Source: an uncultured Lachnospiraceae bacterium
GTDB taxonomy: Bacteria > Bacillota > Clostridia > Lachnospirales > Lachnospiraceae
DNA length: 25,154 bases
Direction: 5' to 3'
Assembly: GCA_934418055.1 (NCBI GenBank)
Contig: CAKRWX010000007.1
Span: 1-25,154, forward strand
Shown here one piece after another: positions 11,536 to 17,906 of the stretch. The position numbers and the translations under genes were made by a program. The notes below the pieces were generated by a model, which ran no database searches, was not told the origin of the DNA, and was given only the letters and a program-made list of their open reading frames with translations. How positions within the stretch are numbered: the stretch's first letter is position 1; every line of letters begins with the position of its first letter.

Positions 11536-11562
11536 GCACACGAATACCATATACGCACACGA
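11536..11562 (-). promoter_or_regulatory. rpoB leader with two TCGTGTGC motifs and a weak stem-loop
   Basis: The minus strand reads TCGTGTGC at 11555-11562 and again at 11536-11543, about 15-40 nt into the predicted transcript. The second copy sits in the context GGTATTCGTGTGCCC-AAAAA, matching GGTTTTCGTGTGC-AAAAA in the rpsL leader. The intervening GTAT-ATG-GTAT can fold and is flanked by further, mostly wobble, pairs. Function is unknown. Confidence 0.45.
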
Positions 11563-11583
11563 TGCCACAATAGTGCACATTCC

Positions 11584-11612
11584 ATCTTATCATAGGTTTG
11601 TCAAGGTGTCAA
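11584..11612 (-). promoter_or_regulatory. sigma-A promoter of rpoB-rpoC
   Basis: TTGACA (11607-11612), a 17-bp spacer and TAAGAT (11584-11589) preceded by TG one base upstream (extended -10). A second TTGACA-like box at 11599-11604 is too close to the -10 to be used. The predicted start is near 11577, giving a leader of about 87 nt. Confidence 0.85.
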
Positions 11613-11623
11613 GTATTTTTTTC

Positions 11624-11652
11624 TTGCCTTTTTTTCGTAAAAATGCTATACT
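11624..11652 (+). promoter_or_regulatory. sigma-A promoter of the divergent membrane protein gene
   Basis: TTGCCT (11624-11629), a 17-bp spacer and TATACT (11647-11652) with an extended -10 TGC. Its -35 box is only 11 bp from the rpoB -35 box on the other strand. Confidence 0.75.
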
Positions 11653-11702
11653 ATATGAAAGTAGGTTTTTCCTGCATAAGAAGACTAATGGAGGTATTCC
11701 CC

Positions 11703-12152
11703 GTGAGCACAGTTTTAAACGTAATACTGGTTATTCTTATCATTATTGTTGCGGTTCTGGCTGTTCTGTATTTCCTTGGAAGAAAGCTGGAGAAGCGCCA
11801 GGTAGAGCAGCAGGCTCTGATGGAGGCGGCTGCACAGACCGTATCCATGCTGGTTATTGATAAGAAAAAGATGAAGATCAAAGAAGCAAATCTTCCAAAG
11901 ATCGTGTACGAGCAGACACCAAAGTACATGCGCTGGGCAAAAGTTCCTGTTGTAAAAGCGAAGATCGGCCCGAAGGTTATGACCCTGATGGCGGACGAGC
12001 GTGTATTCCAGGCACTTCCAGTAAAGACCGAGGCTAAGGTCGTGATCAGCGGTATCTACATAACCGAGATCAAGAGTGTAAGAGGCGGCGCAGTTCCTGC
12101 AGCACCTAAGAAAAAGGGATTTTTCGCTCGTTTCAAAAAGGACGCGAAATAA
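11703..12152 (+). CDS. Small membrane-anchored protein of unknown function
   Basis: I do not recognise this family. The protein is 149 aa from a GTG at 11703, chosen because GGAGG lies eight bases upstream; an in-frame ATG at 11688 and a longer open frame from 11598 lack a ribosome binding site, and the latter starts before the promoter. Residues about 4-24 form one hydrophobic helix (VLNVILVILIIIVAVLAVLY) followed by basic residues (GRKLEKR), so a single N-terminal anchor with the bulk in the cytosol is predicted. The soluble part has a short Gln/Glu/Ala-rich helix, a compact domain with several Lys-rich strands, and a basic tail (KKKGFFARFKKDAK) that could touch membrane or nucleic acid. 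It has its own promoter and terminator, so it is monocistronic and divergent from rpoB. Confidence 0.82.
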   Translation: MSTVLNVILVILIIIVAVLAVLYFLGRKLEKRQVEQQALMEAAAQTVSMLVIDKKKMKIKEANLPKIVYEQTPKYMRWAKVPVVKAKIGPKVMTLMADERVFQALPVKTEAKVVISGIYITEIKSVRGGAVPAAPKKKGFFARFKKDAK

Positions 12153-12178
12153 TCTTTGATTCCAGTTCAGAACGTGAA

Positions 12179-12218
12179 ATGAGCCAGGTGAGAAATTTTC
12201 TCATCTGGCTCATTTTTT
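12179..12218 (+). terminator. Rho-independent terminator after the small membrane protein gene
   Basis: A 16-bp stem (arms 12179-12194 and 12198-12213, one G-U pair) with a 3-nt loop is followed by TTTTT. Read on the minus strand, the stem has one A-C mismatch and a poorer T-run, so it could only weakly stop transcription coming from the convergent DUF1934 gene. Confidence 0.9.
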
Positions 12219-12240
12219 ATGATTTTCTTGTTCACCGTGT

Positions 12241-12765
12241 CTATTCTGCGCTCTCCTCGATTACTTCCGCAATCTCATTTGCAGCTTCCACAGCTTCTTC
12301 CAGTTCTTCCTCTTCCACTGCCTGCTCCAATTCCTCTGCCGCTTTGGCTCTGGACTTGGCACAGAGAACGATGCTGCAGTCGGCAATGTGATCGTAGTTG
12401 ATCTCCAGGGCATATTCCACATCGACTTTCAGGGAATCTTCGGTTTCTGTAATTTCAATATCCTTGGTTTCAATTCCAACAACCAGTTCTCCAACCGGTG
12501 TCAGATAACAGGACACATTTTTTTTGCCCTTTTGAAACACCATGTGGGTGTTGATACTGCCCTTTTTCAGGATATCCATGGAATCCGGGGTGATTTTTAC
12601 GGTGTTTTTCACCACTTCCCCGCTGTCTTCCATGACCTCCTCATAGAGAACGTAATGCTTTCCATTTTTCCAGAAATAATCACCACTGATGATCATTTCC
12701 ACATCTTCTTTGTCATGTTCGGAGAACCGGGCTCCGGTGATACTGACCAGCACATCACGGGTCAT
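12241..12765 (-). CDS. DUF1934 family protein (YwiB-like)
   Basis: The 174-aa soluble protein starts MTRDVLVSITGARF. It has the pattern I associate with DUF1934, a small calycin-like beta-barrel family: alternating beta strands, YVLYEEVMEDSGEVVKNTVK, a central LTPVGELVVGIETKDIEI stretch and YALEINYDHIADCSI. After about residue 140 it ends in an unusual Glu/Ala-rich acidic helix of about 35 residues, beyond the barrel. Function is unknown. The start is ATG 12765 with AGAGGA upstream, 29 nt after the murI stop, so it is probably the last gene of the ddl-murI operon. That neighbourhood suggests a link to envelope synthesis, but this is inference only. Confidence 0.8.
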   Translation of the reverse strand: MTRDVLVSITGARFSEHDKEDVEMIISGDYFWKNGKHYVLYEEVMEDSGEVVKNTVKITPDSMDILKKGSINTHMVFQKGKKNVSCYLTPVGELVVGIETKDIEITETEDSLKVDVEYALEINYDHIADCSIVLCAKSRAKAAEELEQAVEEEELEEAVEAANEIAEVIEESAE

Positions 12766-12794
12766 ATTGGTTCCTCTTTCTAATTCCTTATGGT

Positions 12795-13625
12795 TTAATA
12801 TTTCTCAATATCTACTTTTCTGGTTTCTTTTACATCGTTTGGGAGAATGGAGGTGGCAAATGCCGTAAATTTCTCTGTCTGATCACTGACAAAGAACTGG
12901 TATTTCTCTTCCTCTGTCTTCTCTCCATCACAGGATAATCCATATTTCTGTAAGAGATCCCTCAGTTCAATGGCGGTTTCATAAGCCGGATTCACCAGAG
13001 TCACATCATTTCCCATCAACCGTCCTAAGGTGGAACGGATCAATGGATAATGGGTACAGCCCAGAACCAGGGTGTCCACAAACCGGGATTTCAAACTGCT
13101 TAAATAGCGGGACGCAATCTCGTCTGTGACGGAATCATGAAGCAGCCCTTCCTCCACCAGCGGAACAAACAGAGGACATGGCTTTCCAGTGACCTCGATA
13201 TCCGGCCGCAGCTTCTTGATCTCCTGGGTGTAAATGCCGCTTCCGATGGTTCCTTCCGTGGCGATGACGCCGATCTTGCCATTTCTCGTCACCTGCACCG
13301 CAGTTCTTGCTCCAGCGCGGATCACGCCGATGATGGGCACGTCAAATTCCTTCTCCACCGTTGCCAGGGCATAGGCACTGGCGGTGTTGCAGGCAATGAC
13401 GATGGCTTTCACGTGCTTCGTCATCAGGAAGCGGATGATCTGTCTGGAATAACGGATGATGGTGTCCTGGGATTTGCTTCCGTAGGGAACTCTCGCCGTA
13501 TCTCCAAAATAAACGATCCGTTCTTCTGGCATCTGCCGCATGATCTCCCGCACTACGGTCAGACCGCCAACACCGGAATCAAAGACGCCGATGGGGGCAT
13601 TTTTATCCGGTTTCTGATTAGACAT
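12795..13625 (-). CDS. murI: Glutamate racemase
   Basis: MurI interconverts L- and D-glutamate and supplies D-Glu for peptidoglycan. The protein is 276 aa, normal for the family. The two catalytic cysteines are Cys79 in IACNTAS and Cys190 in LGCTHYPL. The N-terminal substrate loop IGVFDSGVGGLTV provides Asp16 and Ser17, and YFGDTARVPYG follows at about 39-49. The start is ATG 13625. The ATG lies inside the end of ddl (ATGTCTAA shared, 8-nt overlap) with AAGGAG upstream, which suggests translational coupling. Pairing with ddl puts two D-amino-acid suppliers of the stem peptide in one operon. Confidence 0.97.
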   Translation of the reverse strand: MSNQKPDKNAPIGVFDSGVGGLTVVREIMRQMPEERIVYFGDTARVPYGSKSQDTIIRYSRQIIRFLMTKHVKAIVIACNTASAYALATVEKEFDVPIIGVIRAGARTAVQVTRNGKIGVIATEGTIGSGIYTQEIKKLRPDIEVTGKPCPLFVPLVEEGLLHDSVTDEIASRYLSSLKSRFVDTLVLGCTHYPLIRSTLGRLMGNDVTLVNPAYETAIELRDLLQKYGLSCDGEKTEEEKYQFFVSDQTEKFTAFATSILPNDVKETRKVDIEKY

Positions 13626-14679
13626 CGTAACGCTCCTTTGCGTGGTTGATCAGATCGTCTACCAGCTGTGGTTTCGAGATGCCTCTTGCCTCCCACAGCA
13701 TTGGATACATGCTGATGGCGGTAAATCCAGGCAGTGTGTTGATCTCGTTGAAGACTACCTCTCCGGCGTCTGTCACGAAGAAATCCACTCTGGATAAGCC
13801 GTAGCCGTCCACTGCCTGGAAGATCTCTACGGCTGCTTTGCGGACATCCTCTGCCGCATTGCCTGGAAGTTCCGGGTCAACCACAGTCTTGGACTCTGCA
13901 TTATAGTATTTTGCGTCAAAATCATAGAATTCAGCCGCTGCCATGATCTCGCCCACGCCAGAAGCCTTCACTTCCCGTAAACCACCGCCGAATACTGCAC
14001 ACTCGACCTCATGACCAATGATGGTCTCTTCTACCAGGATCTTGCGGTCATGCTTTGCTGCCTCATTCAAGGCAAAAATCAGTTCTTCCTTATTCTCTGC
14101 CTTGTTGACGCCTCTGGAGGAACCTGCGTTGGATGGTTTTACGAATACCGGATAAGACAGCTTCTTCTCAATGGCTGCAATCACACTGTCCATATCCTGT
14201 AACTGGCTGCGTCTTACCGGAACATAGTCCGCCTGACGGATGCCTAAGCTGTCTACGATCAGTTTGGTATACAGCTTATCCATGGAAACTGCGCTTGCTA
14301 ACACGCCGCAGCCCACATATGGGATCCGCGCCAGCTCTAACAGACCCTGAACGGTTCCGTCCTCACCGCGAAGTCCGTGAAGCACTGGAAATACCATGTC
14401 AACCTTTACTTCTTTTGTAACGTCCCCTTCGGAAATGATGACGCATTTCTTGGTTGCGTCTGGGGATAATACTGCATGAGTTTTGCCGCTTCTCCAGGTG
14501 TCGTTGCGGATCTCGTCCACAGATGGAGTCAGAATCCACTGGCCCTCCTCGGTGATACCGATGAGAAGCAGGTCATACTTATTTTTATCGATCTGGTCAA
14601 TTACATTGGCTGCTGACATGCAGGAAACTACATGCTCAGAAGACTGTCCGCCAAATAATACCACTAACGTTTCTTTCAT
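13618..14679 (-). CDS. ddl: D-alanine--D-alanine ligase
   Basis: Ddl joins two D-Ala with ATP to make the end of the muramyl pentapeptide. The protein is 353 aa from ATG 14677-14679, with AAGGAG seven bases upstream; a longer open frame to 15006 has non-Ddl sequence and overlaps spoIIR, so it is rejected. Visible are the N-terminal VLFGGQSSEHVVS (Glu15), HGLRGEDGTVQG (101-112), the ATP-grasp loop KPSNAGSSRGV (181-191), the omega loop FYDFDAKYY (251-259) and the metal site VVFNEINTLPG (308-318). Lys257-Tyr258 match the Lys-Tyr pair of E. coli DdlB that favours D-Ala as second substrate, so this is a housekeeping ligase rather than a VanA-type D-Ala-D-Lac enzyme. It is the first gene of ddl-murI-DUF1934. 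Confidence 0.97.
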   Translation of the reverse strand: MKETLVVLFGGQSSEHVVSCMSAANVIDQIDKNKYDLLLIGITEEGQWILTPSVDEIRNDTWRSGKTHAVLSPDATKKCVIISEGDVTKEVKVDMVFPVLHGLRGEDGTVQGLLELARIPYVGCGVLASAVSMDKLYTKLIVDSLGIRQADYVPVRRSQLQDMDSVIAAIEKKLSYPVFVKPSNAGSSRGVNKAENKEELIFALNEAAKHDRKILVEETIIGHEVECAVFGGGLREVKASGVGEIMAAAEFYDFDAKYYNAESKTVVDPELPGNAAEDVRKAAVEIFQAVDGYGLSRVDFFVTDAGEVVFNEINTLPGFTAISMYPMLWEARGISKPQLVDDLINHAKERYDV

Positions 14680-14781
14680 AATCAATCTCCTTATAGATCT
14701 CACGTTTTTACAACAACAAAAATTCCTCCAGCATAAGTGCTGTGTGCTGATGACGCCCATTTTATGCCATGGATTTTGCCT

Positions 14782-14808
14782 GCAGCTGTGATATTTTCCC
14801 GCAGCTGC
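14782..14808 (-). promoter_or_regulatory. Hairpin at the 5' end of the ddl mRNA
   Basis: Perfect 7-bp arms GCAGCTG / CAGCTGC enclose a 13-nt loop. The stem begins eight bases after the ddl -10 box, so it should be at the very start of the transcript. A stabilising or regulatory role is inference; no T-box or riboswitch signature is seen. Confidence 0.4.
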
Positions 14809-14810
14809 GT

Positions 14811-14839
14811 GATTAATTATAGCACACCTGGTAACAATT
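14811..14839 (+). promoter_or_regulatory. Candidate sigma-F type promoter of spoIIR
   Basis: The -10 region GGTAACAATT (14830-14839) fits every fixed position of the sigma-F/G consensus GGNRANANTW. A GATTA element lies 14 bp upstream (14811-14815), matching four of five bases of GYWTA. It ends 35 bp before the spoIIR ATG. In Bacillus subtilis spoIIR is transcribed by sigma-F, so this is the expected kind of promoter. Confidence 0.6.
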
Positions 14840-14844
14840 ACAAA
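14816..14844 (-). promoter_or_regulatory. Extended -10 promoter of ddl-murI
   Basis: TGCTATAAT (14816-14824, minus strand) is a perfect extended -10. The -35 position 17 bp away holds only TTTGTA, a weak match, as is usual for extended -10 promoters. It occupies almost the same bases as the spoIIR promoter on the other strand. Confidence 0.65.
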
Positions 14845-14874
14845 TAGAAATTCTGAAAAGGAGGCTGCATAACG

Positions 14875-15501
14875 ATGAAATACAAAAAGGAGCTGGCCCT
14901 CTCCATCGCCTGTTTTCTTCTCTCCTTTCTCTGTTTTATGGTATGGAATCAGGAACGGGATGAGAACCTGGCGGCGAAGATTTCCCCGGCGGTGCTGCGG
15001 CTTCATGTGATCGGGGCCAGCAATTCTGACCAGGATCAGCAGGTGAAATTAAAAGTAAAAAGCTATGTGGTAGAGCAACTTGCCCGGTGGAACGCCTCAT
15101 CCAAAGAAGAACTGGTAAATGAGATCCAGAAGCATCAGGCGGAACTGACCCGCGGAATTGAAGCCTATGCTGCATCTGACCTGGGCGTTGCCACCCATGC
15201 GGCACTCTCCATTGGCCCGGCTTTTTTCCCCACCAAATCCTATGGTGACCTGACTTTTCCACAGGGAATGTACGACGCGGTGGAAATCCGCCTGAACGAA
15301 GGGCGAGGGCGGAACTGGTGGTGTGTACTGTATCCAGAACTGTGCTTTTCGGATCTGACCCATGCGGTTGTACCGGAAGAATCGAAGGAAAAACTGGCAG
15401 AGCTGCTGGGAGAAGACACCTATGAGCAGCTTTGGGACGCAAAAAATGCCCGGCTGAGTATCCAGCCAGGCATTTTGAAACTGCTCAAATCTCTTTTATA
15501 A
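14875..15501 (+). CDS. spoIIR: Stage II sporulation protein R
   Basis: SpoIIR is made in the forespore and secreted into the space between the two membranes, where it triggers the SpoIIGA protease to process pro-sigma-E in the mother cell. The protein is 208 aa with an N-terminal hydrophobic segment (about residues 8-24) that would act as export signal or anchor. Family hallmarks are LRLHVIGASNSDQDQQVKLK (41-60), FPTKSYGDLTFPQGMYDAVE and the GRNWWCVLYPELCF motif with two cysteines. The start is ATG 14875 with AAGGAGG upstream at slightly long (10 nt) spacing. It is divergent from ddl and convergent with the efflux operon, whose terminator lies inside its last codons. It is good evidence that the organism forms endospores. 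Confidence 0.96.
   Translation: MKYKKELALSIACFLLSFLCFMVWNQERDENLAAKISPAVLRLHVIGASNSDQDQQVKLKVKSYVVEQLARWNASSKEELVNEIQKHQAELTRGIEAYAASDLGVATHAALSIGPAFFPTKSYGDLTFPQGMYDAVEIRLNEGRGRNWWCVLYPELCFSDLTHAVVPEESKEKLAELLGEDTYEQLWDAKNARLSIQPGILKLLKSLL
15441..15476 (-). terminator. Terminator of the efflux operon, inside the spoIIR coding end
   Basis: On the minus strand a 14-bp stem (AAAATGCCTGGCTG / CAGCCGGGCATTTT, one U-G pair) with a 6-nt loop is followed by a six-base T-run that overlaps the stem end. On the plus strand the same stem has a C-A mismatch and no T-run, so it is directional. It lies about 130 nt beyond the stop of the last TolC-like gene and corresponds to about SpoIIR residues 189-200. 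Confidence 0.8.
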
Positions 15502-15606
15502 AATTCAATTTCGCACCATCAGACGCTGCAATCCGCTCTCGATCAACTCATTTATGCTGGTGATGCGGATTTCATCCGTCACAGTGGTCTTACAGACGAT
15601 ATGAAC

Positions 15607-16758
15607 TTAATCCAGTGTCACCACGCCATACAGCGCCCAATTATAATCATTGATCGCCTGATTCAGGCTGAGAACTGCCGTATCATACGCCTGCTTCTGC
15701 TGTAAATACGTCATTTTCAGCTGCAGATACTGGAGATTCCCCAGCATTCCCATGGCGTACTTCCGCTCATTGCCTTCCATGGTCAGGCGGGCACTCTCGT
15801 AGGCGCTTGCAGCGCCGTCATAGGTGATCTTGCTCTGCAGAACTGCGGTATATAGATCATGCACTTTGGTGCTGATCTTATTTTCCGTGTCTTCCAGAGA
15901 ACGCTCCTTAATGCCGCGGTTCACATCGCCGTGTCCATTGGATGCGCGAAGAGAACGGATGGTCGGGTTGTAACTGATGGCTTTCTTGGTATCCTCATCC
16001 GGGTTCATGGCGCTGATGGAAGCCAGATCCGGAGCCGGAACAGCACCGATCTCCATATCCGCATTGTAATCCCATCCAGTCTGAACACAGATATTTCTCT
16101 TTAAGGTCTTTAAACCATCTTCCAGGGACTTCTGGCCATTCTGGGCGCTGGTCAGGGACTTTAACGCGCTCTGTACGTCTGCCTCTGTGGCCATACCGAT
16201 GCTTTGCTGAGCTACGGTGGAATCGTAAGCCGCCTGAGCCAGGGCTACGGAGGTGTCTACCAGTTCCTTAGAAGCCAGTGTCTGGTTGTAGGTAATGACC
16301 AGTCCCTCGATCACAGACGTCATGGTTCTGCGAATCTGGTCCTTGGTTGGCTTGGTTGCGCCCTGGGCAGTTCTTAAACCAGTTTCCAGTCCTTTTACCG
16401 CCTGTTTTTCAATGGCTGCCGCCGTCGCCATACCGATTTTGTAAGAGATCATATCGTCATTGTCCTTGGCTTTTCTGGCCTCATCCCTCTGATCCTGGAC
16501 ATAATCCTTTAAATCTGCTACTGCAGTCTTTAATGGTTCCAGCTGTACCTCGATAGTATCCACCACCTGTCGGTAAGTCGGGTTATAATAAAGCACCAGG
16601 TTCTCGATCTCATCGTATTCCAGGGTATTGTCCTGAAGTCTGGCCCATGTTGCGTCATCCATCTCAGCTGGTTTTTCTACGGCCAGCGCCGGAAATACCG
16701 AACCAGCTGCCAGAAGGGCCGAAAGTGTCAGGGCTGCCGCCCGTTTCCATGTTCTCAT
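15607..16758 (-). CDS. TolC-like secreted coiled-coil protein (second copy)
   Basis: This 383-aa TolC/outer-membrane-efflux-like protein has a signal peptide (residues 1-26, likely cut at ALA-VE; no lipobox). The mature part opens with WARLQDNTLEYDEIENLV and YNPT, a motif shared with its upstream neighbour. It is then mostly long helices, with two TolC-type turns, QSIGMATEADVQSALKS and KYAMGMLGNLQYLQLK, each followed by a helix. E. coli TolC has about 470 mature residues, including two long beta-strand insertions; here the stretch between YNPTIRSL and the next helix is about 20 residues, too short for barrel strands. ATG 16758 overlaps the previous stop (ATGA), so translation is coupled. It is the last gene of tetR-MFP-RND-TolC-TolC. 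Family assignment is firm; an outer-membrane role is unlikely in this organism. Confidence 0.85.
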   Translation of the reverse strand: MRTWKRAAALTLSALLAAGSVFPALAVEKPAEMDDATWARLQDNTLEYDEIENLVLYYNPTYRQVVDTIEVQLEPLKTAVADLKDYVQDQRDEARKAKDNDDMISYKIGMATAAAIEKQAVKGLETGLRTAQGATKPTKDQIRRTMTSVIEGLVITYNQTLASKELVDTSVALAQAAYDSTVAQQSIGMATEADVQSALKSLTSAQNGQKSLEDGLKTLKRNICVQTGWDYNADMEIGAVPAPDLASISAMNPDEDTKKAISYNPTIRSLRASNGHGDVNRGIKERSLEDTENKISTKVHDLYTAVLQSKITYDGAASAYESARLTMEGNERKYAMGMLGNLQYLQLKMTYLQQKQAYDTAVLSLNQAINDYNWALYGVVTLD

Positions 16759-17894
16759 GATCTCACTCCCTTAACGATCCAGCTGTAATTTTCCATGGCC
16801 TGCAGCAAAGCCAGTCTCTTCACTTCCAGTCCGGTCTGCGCTGATACAAAGCCGCTCTCCGCCTGCAGATATTCCAGACGGCTGATACTTCCGATCTGAT
16901 ACTGGGTGGAAGCTTTCGTCATGCTGCGCTGGCTCACATCCAGGTTCAGAACCGCCTCATCGTAAGCGGATTTTGCCTGGAGAACACTCTGGTAAGCTGT
17001 GTTTAAAGCAACACCGATCTGCTGCGTATCATTTGCCACATCCTGGGCATAAATCTTCTGATTGGAACCATTGGTCACATTGGCTGCCTGTCTGGTATCA
17101 ATCTTTAAGGTATAATCATTTTCCTGTGCTTTTGCCAGGTCTGCGGTGGGGTTAAAAGAAGCTAACCGATCAAAATCCACCTCTGGCATAGCCTGGATCT
17201 CCGGTGTAGCGTCCTGCTTCCAGCCAGTCATGGTGATCAGCTTCTTTCTGGCTGTTTCAATCTGGTTCGTCAGTGATAACAGCTGTGCATCCGCATCCTC
17301 TAAGCTCTGCTGGGCCGCCAATACATCCGCCTGTGTTGCCATCTGGACTGCCTGACGGTTCTTTGTCGCATTGACATTAGCTTCTGTCAGCTCCCGGCTT
17401 TTCTCAGCCGCCTTCAGCTGCTGCTGCAGCTGATAATAGCTGTTCATGGTGCTCTGGGCCTGCTGGACCAGCTTCTTCTCCGCTAATTCATTTTCCCAGG
17501 AAACGGTGATGCCGTCTTTCTCATCAATGGCCGCTTTGTTTCTCGCCTGCTCTGCCTTCAGCTCCGCAGTGATCGTAGACACATCATCCGTGGCATCACC
17601 AGCTTCCCTGTCATACTCCTCTGCCTGAAGCAGATACTGACGGGAATAGTCATCATAATCGACACCCTTCATGGTCTTATTATAGGTTTCGATATTATTC
17701 TGAACAGTCGGGTTATACTCATGGATCAGGTCTTCCAGTTCGTCATACTCCAGCACATTGTCGCGGAGCTTTGCCCACTCCTCTGTGGTGCGGGCAAATT
17801 CCGGACTTGCAGCCAGAGCAGTGACCGGAGCCTGCAGACAGAGGCTTAGGCCCATGCACATGGTGATTACTTTTGCTCCATAGTTTCTGCTCAT
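16755..17894 (-). CDS. TolC-like secreted coiled-coil protein (first copy)
   Basis: This 379-aa paralogue of the next gene has a signal peptide (residues 1-28, likely cut at ALA-AS) and the shared N-terminal pattern WAKLRDNVLEYDELEDLI followed by YNPT. Long Gln/Ala/Glu-rich helices carry the TolC turns QMATQADVLAAQQSLEDA and YQIGSISRLEYLQAESGF. As in its neighbour, no beta-barrel-like segments are visible. I chose ATG 17894 because AAGGAG is eight bases upstream; a TTG at 17900 would leave only two bases. It starts 12 nt after the RND stop and its end overlaps the second copy by 4 nt. Inferred role: with the second copy, a tube or wall-spanning extension attached to the MFP-RND pump. Confidence 0.85.
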   Translation of the reverse strand: MSRNYGAKVITMCMGLSLCLQAPVTALAASPEFARTTEEWAKLRDNVLEYDELEDLIHEYNPTVQNNIETYNKTMKGVDYDDYSRQYLLQAEEYDREAGDATDDVSTITAELKAEQARNKAAIDEKDGITVSWENELAEKKLVQQAQSTMNSYYQLQQQLKAAEKSRELTEANVNATKNRQAVQMATQADVLAAQQSLEDADAQLLSLTNQIETARKKLITMTGWKQDATPEIQAMPEVDFDRLASFNPTADLAKAQENDYTLKIDTRQAANVTNGSNQKIYAQDVANDTQQIGVALNTAYQSVLQAKSAYDEAVLNLDVSQRSMTKASTQYQIGSISRLEYLQAESGFVSAQTGLEVKRLALLQAMENYSWIVKGVRS

Positions 17895-17906
17895 TTTCAA
17901 CTCTCC

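Noticed and set aside
14680..14815. T-box or riboswitch in the ddl leader
   Set aside because: No T-box sequence, no terminator/antiterminator pair and no recognisable aptamer; only a simple hairpin is present.
14680..15006. Long N-terminal extension of Ddl
   Set aside because: The sequence is not Ddl-like, overlaps spoIIR on the other strand and lies beyond the ddl promoter; a good site marks the 14679 start.
15511..15606. Hairpin around GGAT-TTC-ATCC as a spoIIR terminator
   Set aside because: Short imperfect stem with no T-run on the plus strand.
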